Part shown: in pieces, positions 1 to 6,666 of the stretch
Layout of the letters: each line of letters starts with the position of its first letter
Numbering within the stretch: position 1 is the stretch's first letter
Source: Achromobacter sp. RTa
GTDB taxonomy: Bacteria; Pseudomonadota; Gammaproteobacteria; Burkholderiales; Burkholderiaceae_B
Direction of reading: 5' to 3'
Assembly: GCF_000757485.1 (NCBI RefSeq)
Contig: NZ_JPYO01000001.1
Location: 1-54,116 of the forward strand
Length of the DNA stretch: 54,116 bases
Position numbers and translations under genes: made by a program
The notes under the pieces: generated by a model
Database searches by the model: none
What the model saw: the letters and a program-made list of their open reading frames with translations, nothing else
Told to the model about the DNA's origin: nothing

Positions 1-279
1 AATGAAGACGTCGGCGCCGCCGATCAGCGCGTCCAGCTGCGCGCGGCCTTCGTCGGTCTTGGCGTCGATCACCGCGCTGCGCTTGTTGCGGTTCAGGTTC
101 AGATGGGTATGGCTCATGGCGGCGTGGCGCTGAGGCGTGACGTGGCGGAACACGTCGCCCTCCGCGGACTCCACCTTGATCACGTCGGCGCCCATGTCGC
201 CCAGCATCTGGGTGGCCATGGGCCCCATGCCCACGCTGGTCATGTCGACGACGCGTATGCCGTGCAGTGGCCCGGGCAT
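1..279 (-). CDS. CaiB/BaiF family (type III) CoA-transferase, N-terminal part, cut by window edge
   Basis: These 93 codons are the amino end of a family III CoA-transferase, which moves CoA between carboxylic acids in the cytoplasm. The start reads MPGPLHGIRVVDMT, followed by the family's GADVIKVE segment near residue 31 and NRNKRSAVIDAK near residue 65. These are typical N-terminal landmarks of formyl-CoA or succinyl-CoA:acid transferases. The catalytic aspartate of the family lies beyond the window. The ATG follows the stop of the CitE-like gene by 2 bases, so the two are almost certainly co-transcribed and translationally coupled. With a MaoC hydratase and a CitE lyase just upstream, a role in activating a dicarboxylic acid (for example itaconate or citramalate) is inferred; the true substrate cannot be read from the sequence. 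Confidence 0.85.
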   Translation of the reverse strand, partial: MPGPLHGIRVVDMTSVGMGPMATQMLGDMGADVIKVESAEGDVFRHVTPQRHAAMSHTHLNLNRNKRSAVIDAKTDEGRAQLDALIGGADVFI

Positions 280-281
280 GG

Positions 282-1136
282 TCAGTCCTCCCCCAGCAGG
301 CGGCGCGCCAGGCGCAGATGCGGCCGGTCGATCATTTTTCCGTCCAGCCGCAAGGTGCCCGCGCCTGGGTTGGCGGCAAAGGCGGCGATGACCGCGCGGG
401 CCCACTGCAACTGGCCATCGTCCGGGGTCAGCGCCGCGTTGACGGCCTCGACGTGGCGCGGATGGATCGCCATCTTGCCGACGAACCCGTCGCGGAAAGC
501 CTCGCCGGCCTCGGCGGTCAGCACCTCGGGCGCATCCAGGTCGACGCAGACCGTGTCGATGGCGCGCACACCGGCGGCGGCGGCCGACATCAGGCACAGC
601 GAGCGCGCCAGACGAAAGGGTTCGGTATAGCGGCCCGTATCGCGGTTGCGCAGCGCGCCGACGTCGGCGGCCAGGTCTTCCGCGCCCCACGACAGCCCCC
701 ACAGGCGAGGCGTGGCGTCGCGGTAGTCATGCAGGCCGAACAGGGACTGGGCGGTTTCGGTGACGATGGCGAGGATGCGCGTGGCGCCCGGCTCCGTGCC
801 GGCGGCGGCCTCGAAGGCGTCCAGGTAGTGCGACAGGTGCAATAGGCCTGCGCGGCCGGCACACTTGGGCAACACGATGCCGTAGGGGGCGGCGGGCATG
901 ACTGCCGCCAGGTCGGCCAGGGCGTCGCCGCCGTCCAGCGCGTTGATGCGCACCCACAGCGGCTTGTCCGCTGCGCCGCGCTCCAGCATGGCGCGGACTT
1001 CCTTGCGTGCCGCCGGCTTCTGGTCCGGAGCGACGGAGTCTTCCAGATCCAGGATCAGGGCATCGGCGGCGCTGGCGGCCGCGTGGTCGAATTTGCGCCC
1101 GGAATCGCCGGGCACGAACAGCAGAGAGCGGGTCAT
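282..1136 (-). CDS. HpcH/HpaI aldolase / citrate lyase beta-like (CitE) protein
   Basis: A 284-residue protein starting MTRSLLFVPGDSGRKFDHA, the hallmark opening of CitE-like acyl-CoA lyases. It continues with ADALILDLEDSVAPDQK (metal and substrate site) near residue 25. The barrel segment ILAIVTETAQSLFGL and the GLSWGAEDLAADVGA motif follow. Family members cleave malyl-, citramalyl- or hydroxymethylglutaryl-type CoA thioesters to acetyl-CoA plus a 2-oxo acid, using Mg2+. The start at 1136 fits the family; an upstream in-frame start at 1202 would overlap the MaoC gene. It sits between a MaoC hydratase (26 bp upstream) and a CaiB transferase (2 bp downstream). Together they make a plausible hydratase, lyase, CoA-transferase set for a C5 dicarboxylate. 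The substrate is inferred. Confidence 0.88.
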   Translation of the reverse strand: MTRSLLFVPGDSGRKFDHAAASAADALILDLEDSVAPDQKPAARKEVRAMLERGAADKPLWVRINALDGGDALADLAAVMPAAPYGIVLPKCAGRAGLLHLSHYLDAFEAAAGTEPGATRILAIVTETAQSLFGLHDYRDATPRLWGLSWGAEDLAADVGALRNRDTGRYTEPFRLARSLCLMSAAAAGVRAIDTVCVDLDAPEVLTAEAGEAFRDGFVGKMAIHPRHVEAVNAALTPDDGQLQWARAVIAAFAANPGAGTLRLDGKMIDRPHLRLARRLLGED

Positions 1137-1162
1137 CGTGATTCTCCTGGGCGGCGTCTGGC

Positions 1163-1615
1163 TCAGGCCGGGCGTTTGCGCATCAGGGCCGACCGCTTGC
1201 ACGTGGCCACGATTTCGTCGCGATGGTTCAGCGCGGTGTGCTCGAATTCGACGATGCCGGCGTTGGGGCGCGATTTGCTTTCGCGCACCGACAGCACGCG
1301 AGTGCGCACGTGCAGCGTGTCGCCTGCGAATACGGGCTTGGGGAAATTCACGTCGGTCATGCCCAGGTTGGCCACCGTGGTGCCCAGGGTGGTGTCATTG
1401 ACCGTCATGCCGATCAGCAAGCCCAGGGTGAACAGGCTGTTGACCAGGGGCTTGCCGAACTCCGTCTGCGCCGCGAAATGCGCGTCCAGATGCAGCGGCT
1501 GCACGTTCATCGTCAGGGAGCTGAACAGCACGTTGTCCATCTCGGTCAGGGTGCGGGTCCAGGCGTGTTCGAACGCCTGTCCGGGTGAAAACTGCTCGTA
1601 GAAAAGGCCAGCCAT
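1163..1615 (-). CDS. MaoC-like hot-dog hydratase/dehydratase
   Basis: A 150-residue single hot-dog domain of the MaoC (R-specific enoyl-CoA hydratase) family. It opens [17 protein letters not shown]. The substrate segment [28 protein letters not shown] holds the family's acidic and histidine residues in LHLDAHFA, near residues 40-48. The later part [32 protein letters not shown] is typical of mesaconyl-CoA or itaconyl-CoA hydratase-like members. It probably hydrates an unsaturated acyl-CoA to the hydroxyacyl-CoA used by the CitE-like lyase just downstream. It is the first gene of the MaoC-CitE-CaiB set, after a 266 bp gap with a candidate operator. Exact substrate unknown. Confidence 0.85.
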   Translation of the reverse strand: MAGLFYEQFSPGQAFEHAWTRTLTEMDNVLFSSLTMNVQPLHLDAHFAAQTEFGKPLVNSLFTLGLLIGMTVNDTTLGTTVANLGMTDVNFPKPVFAGDTLHVRTRVLSVRESKSRPNAGIVEFEHTALNHRDEIVATCKRSALMRKRPA

Positions 1616-1710
1616 GTTCCTTCCTTCAAGAAGAGAGCGCCGGGCGGCTGCCCGGTTGCCGAGCGCCCGCTACCGGTAAACCCGGCTTGCGTTCTTACTC
1701 TTGAACAAAA

Positions 1711-1726
1711 GTTTATAGATATGAAC
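1711..1726. promoter_or_regulatory. Candidate IclR-type operator upstream of the MaoC gene
   Basis: The 16-mer GTTTATAGATATGAAC is an imperfect inverted repeat (GTTyATA, 2-base centre, TATrAAC). It lies in an A+T-rich patch of an otherwise G+C-rich 266 bp gap (1616-1881), about 95 bp upstream of the MaoC start. A further GTTC...GAAC pair lies at 1691-1706. The half-site ATGAAC is shared with the element at 2656-2673 before iclR. Assignment to the neighbouring IclR regulator is inference. I see nothing else definite in this gap. Confidence 0.4.
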
Positions 1727-1881
1727 TTCAGCCCGCAATGGATTTCGCTTGGCGTAAACCCGCAGGAGGCGATCGCGGACGCGGCTGCGCGCCGCGGGCA
1801 TGGGCGCGCGGCGTCATGGAGTACGGGAACCAGGGGAGGGGCGGGCGGCTGCGAAAGCGCGCCTGCAGCGGAACGCGGGCC

Positions 1882-2649
1882 CTAGTACGCCGGAACGGCG
1901 GGCGTGGGGCTGTCGATGCGCTGCGTGAGTTCGCGGCTGGCCGCAAGCAGGGTCTGGCCGATGAGGTCGGCCCGGGCGGCGGAACGGTCCAGCGGGGCGC
2001 CGACCACCAAGGCCAGCACGGCGCCGTACAGCACCAGCGGCGCGGCGACCGACAGGGTATCGGCCTGGTGTTCAGCCAGGTTGACGTGCCAGCCGCGGCT
2101 GGCTTCGGCTTCGATCAGTTGCAGCAGCTGCTTGTGGGTCTTGACCGTTTTGCTGGTGTAGCGGTCCAGGGTCAGGCGGGCCGCCAGCGCTTCCCGGTCG
2201 GCGGCCGGCATGGCGCCCAGCAACGCGCGCCCGGAGGCGGATGCATGCAGCGGCTTCAACTGGCCGGCCCTGGCGGTGAAGCGCACGATGCGCTCGGGCT
2301 CGGCCACGTCCAGGTAGACCACGTGGTCGCCGGACCGTTGCGCCAGGATCAGGGTCTCGCCCAGCTCGTCGCGCAGCGCCTCCAGCGTGGGCCGGATGCG
2401 TGTGGTCAGCTGGTCATGCTCGGCGACGGTCCGGGCTTCGTTCAGCCAGCGGCGGGTGAGGTAATAGCGGCCCCCCGTTTGATGCGCATAGCCGTCGCCT
2501 TCCAGGGTGTCGAGCAAGGCCAGGCAGCTGGACTTGGGGATGCCCAGCCCGGCCGCAAGCTGCGACAGCGTGGCCGGCGCCCGCGTCGCGGCGAAGAACT
2601 GCAGGATGTCCAGGACACGCCTGGCGCTTTTTACGTCGTTCGTACTCAT
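1882..2649 (-). CDS. IclR family transcriptional regulator
   Basis: A 255-residue regulator. The N-terminal winged helix-turn-helix covers roughly residues 8-65 (SARRVLDILQFFAATRAPATLSQLAAGLGIPKSSC broken across helices). The C-terminal IclR effector domain follows, with LKPLHASASGRALLGA near residue 125 and GWHVNLAEHQADTLSVAAPL near residue 195. IclR proteins usually bind small carboxylates and control adjacent catabolic genes. The ATG at 2649 was chosen because the helix-turn-helix begins just after it; a longer frame exists to 2706 but adds residues uncharacteristic of the family. It lies 57 bp after the Bug receptor gene and before MaoC-CitE-CaiB on the same strand, so control of that set and of itself is likely. 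Confidence 0.9.
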   Translation of the reverse strand: MSTNDVKSARRVLDILQFFAATRAPATLSQLAAGLGIPKSSCLALLDTLEGDGYAHQTGGRYYLTRRWLNEARTVAEHDQLTTRIRPTLEALRDELGETLILAQRSGDHVVYLDVAEPERIVRFTARAGQLKPLHASASGRALLGAMPAADREALAARLTLDRYTSKTVKTHKQLLQLIEAEASRGWHVNLAEHQADTLSVAAPLVLYGAVLALVVGAPLDRSAARADLIGQTLLAASRELTQRIDSPTPAVPAY

Positions 2650-2655
2650 GCACGG

Positions 2656-2673
2656 GAATATATATTCATGAAC
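2656..2673. promoter_or_regulatory. Candidate autoregulatory operator just upstream of iclR-type gene
   Basis: GAATATATATTC (2656-2667) is a perfect 12 bp palindrome immediately followed by the palindrome TTCATGAA (2665-2672). It lies 7 bp before the regulator ATG, in the 57 bp gap after the Bug gene. The ATGAAC half-site resembles the element at 1711-1726. Binding by the IclR protein is inferred. Confidence 0.4.
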
Positions 2674-2706
2674 GGACAGCGGCAACCGCCGCTGTCCCCC
2701 GCGCAT

Positions 2707-3705
2707 TCAGTCGGCGTACACCCCCGCCTTGCGGATGACTCCGCCCCATTTGTCGACCTCGGATTGCAGCCAAGTCTGCAAGCCCTGCGGCGTCTGCTTG
2801 GATTCCGGCACGATTTCGGCGCCCAGCTCCGACATCTTCTGCGTGAAGGCGGGGTCCTTCAACGCGGCGCGCAGCGCTTCGTTGAACTTGGCGATGGCCT
2901 CGGGCGGCGTGCCCTTGGGCGCGTACACGCCGTGCCACACCTTGACTTCGAAGTCCTTCAGGCCGTTCTCCTGCAAGGTCGGCGCGTCGGGCAGCGTCTT
3001 GATGCGCTCCAGCGTCGTGACGCCATACAGCTTCACGCGGTCTGCCTTGATCTGCGGAATGGTCTGGGTGGTCTGGTCGCACAGCACGTCCACCTGGCCG
3101 CCCAGCAGCGCGGTCATCGCCGGCGCCGTGCCGGCGTAGGGCACCGTGGTGAACTGCACGCCCAGCGATTCCTGCAGCAGCATGCCGCAAAGCTGGGATA
3201 CGGCGCCCAGCCCGGCGTTGGCCAGGTTGATCTTGTTGCCGTTCTCGCGGGCGTACTTGATGAAGTCCTTCATGTTGTCGGCGGGCAGGTCCTTGCGGCC
3301 CAGCAGGGTCATGGGCACGTCCGCCACCTGGCCGACATACGCGAAGTCGGTCAGCGGATTGAACGACAGCTTGCGGTACAGCGCGGGCGCGGTGGCCATG
3401 CCGTTGTGGTGGATCAGGAAGGTATAGCCGTCGGGGGCCGCGCGCGCCACGTGCTGGGACGCCAGCGTGCCGCCCGCGCCCGTGCGGTTTTCGATGACGA
3501 TGCTCTGGCCCAGCGTCTTGGCCATCGATGCGCCCAGGCTGCGCGCGACCACGTCGGTGGGCCCGCCCGCGGCGAACGGCACGACCAGCGAAATGGGATG
3601 GTTGGGATAGGCGCCTTGCGCGAGCGCGCTGCCCGAGGCTAGGCACGACAAGGCCAGGACGGGCCAGGCGGCGCGCTTGGCCGCGCGCGCGAAAATTGGG
3701 GGCAT
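2707..3705 (-). CDS. Bug family tripartite tricarboxylate transporter substrate-binding protein (TctC-like)
   Basis: A 332-residue periplasmic receptor. Residues 1-29 form a signal peptide (basic AAKRAAWP, hydrophobic core, cleavage after SALA). The mature protein starts QGAYPNHPISLVVPFAAGGPTD, the signature of the Bug/TctC family, followed by IVIENRTGAGG and DGYTFLIHHNG. Bug proteins bind small carboxylates and are hugely expanded in Bordetella and relatives, often without nearby TctA/TctB membrane genes, as here. A good ribosome site (AGGAG, 7 bp before the ATG) supports the start. It is upstream of the IclR gene and the acyl-CoA enzymes on the same strand, so it may capture the acid that they degrade. 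Confidence 0.92.
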   Translation of the reverse strand: MPPIFARAAKRAAWPVLALSCLASGSALAQGAYPNHPISLVVPFAAGGPTDVVARSLGASMAKTLGQSIVIENRTGAGGTLASQHVARAAPDGYTFLIHHNGMATAPALYRKLSFNPLTDFAYVGQVADVPMTLLGRKDLPADNMKDFIKYARENGNKINLANAGLGAVSQLCGMLLQESLGVQFTTVPYAGTAPAMTALLGGQVDVLCDQTTQTIPQIKADRVKLYGVTTLERIKTLPDAPTLQENGLKDFEVKVWHGVYAPKGTPPEAIAKFNEALRAALKDPAFTQKMSELGAEIVPESKQTPQGLQTWLQSEVDKWGGVIRKAGVYAD

Positions 3706-3888
3706 GTCTCACTCCTGTGGTTGCTTTGAGGCCCGCAAGCCTGGGCGTCGCGGGTCATGGTCCTGCGGACACACCGTAGTGTCGGCCGCCGGAGCAGGAA
3801 TGAGAATTCGCGGTTTCGCAAGCCGGGTTTCAGCTGGCGGAAAGTAGTAGGGTTTACGCGTGCATGCGCGGCCGCGCGGCCGCGGCGC

Positions 3889-4752
3889 TCAGGCCGGCTG
3901 GTCCTTGCCCGGGTCTTCGGCCAGCGCCTGCGGCGCGGGGTAGCTCACCCCGGGCTCGTCCGAGGGCTCGGCGCGCAGAGGCTGATGCACCCGGCTGGAC
4001 GGCACGAGGGAGACGGGGTCTTCCGGGCTGGTCCACAGCGGGTCCGGGATCTCGGCGAAGACCTGCCTCAGGCGTTCGCCCCAGGTGCCTCGGATCATGC
4101 GGAAATACTCGTTGTGCTCGTCGATGCTGGCGAAATGCGTGACGCGCAGCGCATGCGCGTCGTAGACCAGCAGGTCCAGCGGCAGGCCCACCGAGATGTT
4201 CGAGCGCAGGGTGGAGTCCATGGAGATCAGCGCGCACTTGGCGGCCTCGTCCAGCGATGTGTCGGGGCGCAGCACGCGATCCAGGATGGGCTTGCCGTAC
4301 TTGGCCTCGCCGATCTGGAAGTACGGGCATTCCTGCCCGGCCTCGATGAAGTTGCCCGCCGCATACACCTGGAACAGCCGGCAGCGTTCCGTGCCGATCT
4401 GGCCCCCAAAAATCAGGTTGACGTTGAAGTCCACGCCCTGTTCGTGCAGGGCCGGGGCCTCGCGGTGGAAAACGTCGCGCACCGCGGCGCCGACGCGGTG
4501 CGCCGCTTCGAACATGTCGGGCGCGTTCCAGAGCGTCTCGCCGCCTTCCGCGTGCTGGCGGCTCAGTGCGTTCAGCACGGCCTGGCTGACCGCCAGGTTG
4601 CCGGAGGTCATCAGCACCATCACGCGTTCGCCGGGACGCTCGAAGACGGTCATTTTGCGGAAGACGCTGATCTGGTCGACCCCGGCATTGGTGCGGGAAT
4701 CGGACAGAAAGACCAGGCCGGAATCAAGGCGGGCTGCTACGCAGTAGGTCAT
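3889..4752 (-). CDS. Anbu: proteasome beta-like (HslV-related) Ntn-hydrolase
   Basis: A 287-residue predicted proteasome-type protease (Anbu, ancestral beta subunit). After removal of Met the protein begins with Thr1 (TYCVAARLDSG). The conserved aspartate is at position 17 in FLSDSRTNAG, and a lysine at 32 corresponds to the proteasomal Lys33, giving an intact Thr/Asp/Lys site. The segment ERVMVLMTSGNLAVSQAVL and the later ALISMDSTLRSNISVGLPLDLLVYD fit the Anbu family. The ATG at 4752 exposes Thr1 directly; an in-frame GTG at 4776 would add 8 residues. It is the last gene of the operon with ATP-grasp, alpha-E and transglutaminase genes, a known Anbu association. A 15 bp tandem repeat and a TACAAT box (4780-4785) precede it. 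Substrates of Anbu remain unknown. Confidence 0.9.
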   Translation of the reverse strand: MTYCVAARLDSGLVFLSDSRTNAGVDQISVFRKMTVFERPGERVMVLMTSGNLAVSQAVLNALSRQHAEGGETLWNAPDMFEAAHRVGAAVRDVFHREAPALHEQGVDFNVNLIFGGQIGTERCRLFQVYAAGNFIEAGQECPYFQIGEAKYGKPILDRVLRPDTSLDEAAKCALISMDSTLRSNISVGLPLDLLVYDAHALRVTHFASIDEHNEYFRMIRGTWGERLRQVFAEIPDPLWTSPEDPVSLVPSSRVHQPLRAEPSDEPGVSYPAPQALAEDPGKDQPA

Positions 4753-4787
4753 GATCGAAAATAGGGAAAACCACACCGCATTGTATT

Positions 4788-4847
4788 GCGGCCCGGCCCG
4801 ACGCGGCCCGGCCTGACGTGGCCCGGCCTGACGTGGCCCGACCCGGC
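4788..4847. repeat. Four tandem 15 bp G+C-rich repeats between transglutaminase and Anbu genes
   Basis: Four consecutive 15-mers (4788-4802, 4803-4817, 4818-4832, 4833-4847) follow the pattern G[C/T]GGCCCGGCCTGAC with one or two changes in the outer copies. They fill most of the 110 bp gap between the transglutaminase stop (4863) and the Anbu start (4752). A TACAAT -10-like box on the minus strand (4780-4785) abuts them. Confidence 0.85.
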
Positions 4848-4862
4848 CCGGCCGGGCGGATG

Positions 4863-5666
4863 TTACTGCTGGGCGCTCGTCTGGACCTGCACGCTGACGT
4901 CCATCGATTCCTTGCCGCCGCCGCTGCGCACGCCGCGCACCGGGGAAGCCGAGTCATAGTCCCGCGCTACCGCCAGCCGGCAGTGGCAGTCCGAGGCGAA
5001 TTGGCGGTTGGTGATATCCACGCTGGTCCAGCCGACGCCGGACAGCCAGACGTCGGCCCATGCGTGGCTGGCGGCGTGTTCGGCCGTGGTGTAGAGGTAG
5101 CCGCTGACGTAGCGGGCGGGCACGCCCAGGCCGCGCACGCAGGCCAGGAAAAGATGGGCGTGATCCTGGCACACGCCGTGTCCCATGGACAGCACCTGGG
5201 CGGCGGCGGTGGTGACGTCGGTGGTGCCGGGTTCGTAGGCGACCCGATCACTGATGGCGGTCGCCAGGGCGAGAATGTCGTCCGGGGTGTTGAGGCCGCC
5301 GGGCAGCGCCTCGCGCACGAACGCCATGACGGTATCGTCCGCCTGGGTCAGGGGCGTCTGCACGCAGTAGGCGTGCACCGGCAGCCGGCTGTCTTCGCCG
5401 CCCAGCAGGCCGCGCGCAAGTGGCGCCACCACCACCTGTCCGGTCACCCGCAGCTCGATCTCGGTGTGCGGGTGGTTCAGGGTCAGCGTGTGCGTGATGT
5501 TGCCGTAGGCGTCCACCTGCTTTTCCAGCGCGCCGGGCGCTTCTATGTGCCAGCGCAGGACGCGCTGGTGTTCGTCGTCGCGCGGTGTCAGGCGCAAGGT
5601 CTGGATGCTGTAGGTGACCGGCGCGGTGTAGCGGTAGTGCGTGAGATGCGTGATGATCTGCTTCAT
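4863..5666 (-). CDS. Transglutaminase-like cysteine peptidase/amidase family protein
   Basis: A 267-residue protein with an N-terminal beta-rich domain (HLTHYRYTAPVTYSIQTLRL, the bacterial transglutaminase-like N-terminal region) and a C-terminal transglutaminase-like core. The catalytic triad is visible: Cys166 in GHGVCQDHAH, His201 in ASHAWADVW and Asp217 in SVDITN. Such proteins are mostly proteases or amidases acting on isopeptide-like bonds. The ATG at 5666 is preceded by AGGAGACAGGA. It follows the alpha-E gene by 26 bp and precedes Anbu on the same strand. In this conserved gene group it is thought to trim or hydrolyse peptides made by the ATP-grasp partner (inference from genomic association). 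Confidence 0.9.
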   Translation of the reverse strand: MKQIITHLTHYRYTAPVTYSIQTLRLTPRDDEHQRVLRWHIEAPGALEKQVDAYGNITHTLTLNHPHTEIELRVTGQVVVAPLARGLLGGEDSRLPVHAYCVQTPLTQADDTVMAFVREALPGGLNTPDDILALATAISDRVAYEPGTTDVTTAAAQVLSMGHGVCQDHAHLFLACVRGLGVPARYVSGYLYTTAEHAASHAWADVWLSGVGWTSVDITNRQFASDCHCRLAVARDYDSASPVRGVRSGGGKESMDVSVQVQTSAQQ

Positions 5667-5692
5667 TCCTGTCTCCTCAGGGTGAACAGGCC

Positions 5693-6664
5693 CTAGGCCG
5701 ATAGCGGCACCAGGAAGTCCTGGCTGATCCGGTTGCCCAGGTCGTTGATGCGGTCGAGGAAATGGTCCAGGTACTGGTGCAGCCCGCTGGCCAGGATGTC
5801 TTCGACGCGGCCGTATTGCAGCTCGGCGCACAGCATGCCGGCGCGCCGCTCGGTCTCGGTCGAGCGCTGGTTGGAGACGCGCGCCAGATCGTCGGCCACC
5901 GCCCGCATCGAGGCCAGCAGCGAGCGCGGCATGTCGCCGTGCAGGATGAGCAGCTCGGCCACGCGGTCCGGGGTGATGACGTCGCGGTACACCTTGCGGT
6001 AGATCTCCAGCCCGGATACCGAACTGAGCAGCGCCGACCAGCGGTAGAACTCGCTTTGCAGCGCGTCGGCGCCGGCGGGTTCGGCGCGGCTTTCCTGTCC
6101 GCCGCCGTCGCGTTCGTGGAATTTCACGTCCAGCATGCGCGCGGTGTTGTCGGCGCGCTCCAGGTGCATGCCGATGCGCAGGAAGTACAGGGCCTCGTCC
6201 TGCAGCATGGTGCCGATGGTGACGCCGCGCGCCAGATGCGAGCGGAACTTCACCCATTCGAAGAACTCTCCCGGATTGCGTTCCAGCAGCCCGGTGTGCA
6301 AGTGCTTCAGCAGTTCGAGCCAGGTGGTGTTGTAGGTTTCCCAGACCTCGGTGGTGAGGCTGCCCCGCACGGCGCGCGCGTTCTCGCGGGCCGAGCGCAT
6401 GCAGGAAAAGATGGACGAAGGGTTCTCGGGGTCGCGCACCATGTATTCCAGCACGTCGTGCGGCGAGATGGATGCGTACTTCTGCTGGTACAGGCCCTGC
6501 AGCTCGGAGATGCGCAGCACGCCCAGCCACGAGCCCTCGCGCGTCTGCGCGTCCTGCGGCAGCAGCGACATCTGCAGGTTCACGTCCAGCATGCGGGCGG
6601 TATTCTCGGCGCGCTCGGTGTAGCGGCACATCCAGAACAGATTGTCGGCGGTTCGGCTCAGCAT
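5693..6664 (-). CDS. Alpha-E domain protein (DUF403)
   Basis: A 323-residue all-helical protein opening MLSRTADNLFWMCRYTERAENTARMLDVN (given in pieces: MLSRTADNLFWM, then RYTERAENTARML), the diagnostic start of the alpha-E family. A related motif, FLRIGMHLERADNTARMLDVKF, recurs near residue 168, suggesting an internal repeat of the helical unit. No catalytic role is established for this family; it always travels with the circularly permuted ATP-grasp and often a transglutaminase. The ATG lies 2 bp after the ATP-grasp stop codon (6667-6669), so translation is probably coupled. It likely acts as a partner or scaffold of the ATP-grasp enzyme (inference). Confidence 0.92.
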   Translation of the reverse strand: MLSRTADNLFWMCRYTERAENTARMLDVNLQMSLLPQDAQTREGSWLGVLRISELQGLYQQKYASISPHDVLEYMVRDPENPSSIFSCMRSARENARAVRGSLTTEVWETYNTTWLELLKHLHTGLLERNPGEFFEWVKFRSHLARGVTIGTMLQDEALYFLRIGMHLERADNTARMLDVKFHERDGGGQESRAEPAGADALQSEFYRWSALLSSVSGLEIYRKVYRDVITPDRVAELLILHGDMPRSLLASMRAVADDLARVSNQRSTETERRAGMLCAELQYGRVEDILASGLHQYLDHFLDRINDLGNRISQDFLVPLSA

Positions 6665-6666
6665 GT

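Noticed and set aside
1738..3642. Very long plus-strand open frame opposite the IclR and Bug genes
   Set aside because: It is a shadow created by high G+C codon use; the minus strand carries proteins with clear family motifs and ribosome sites over the same bases.
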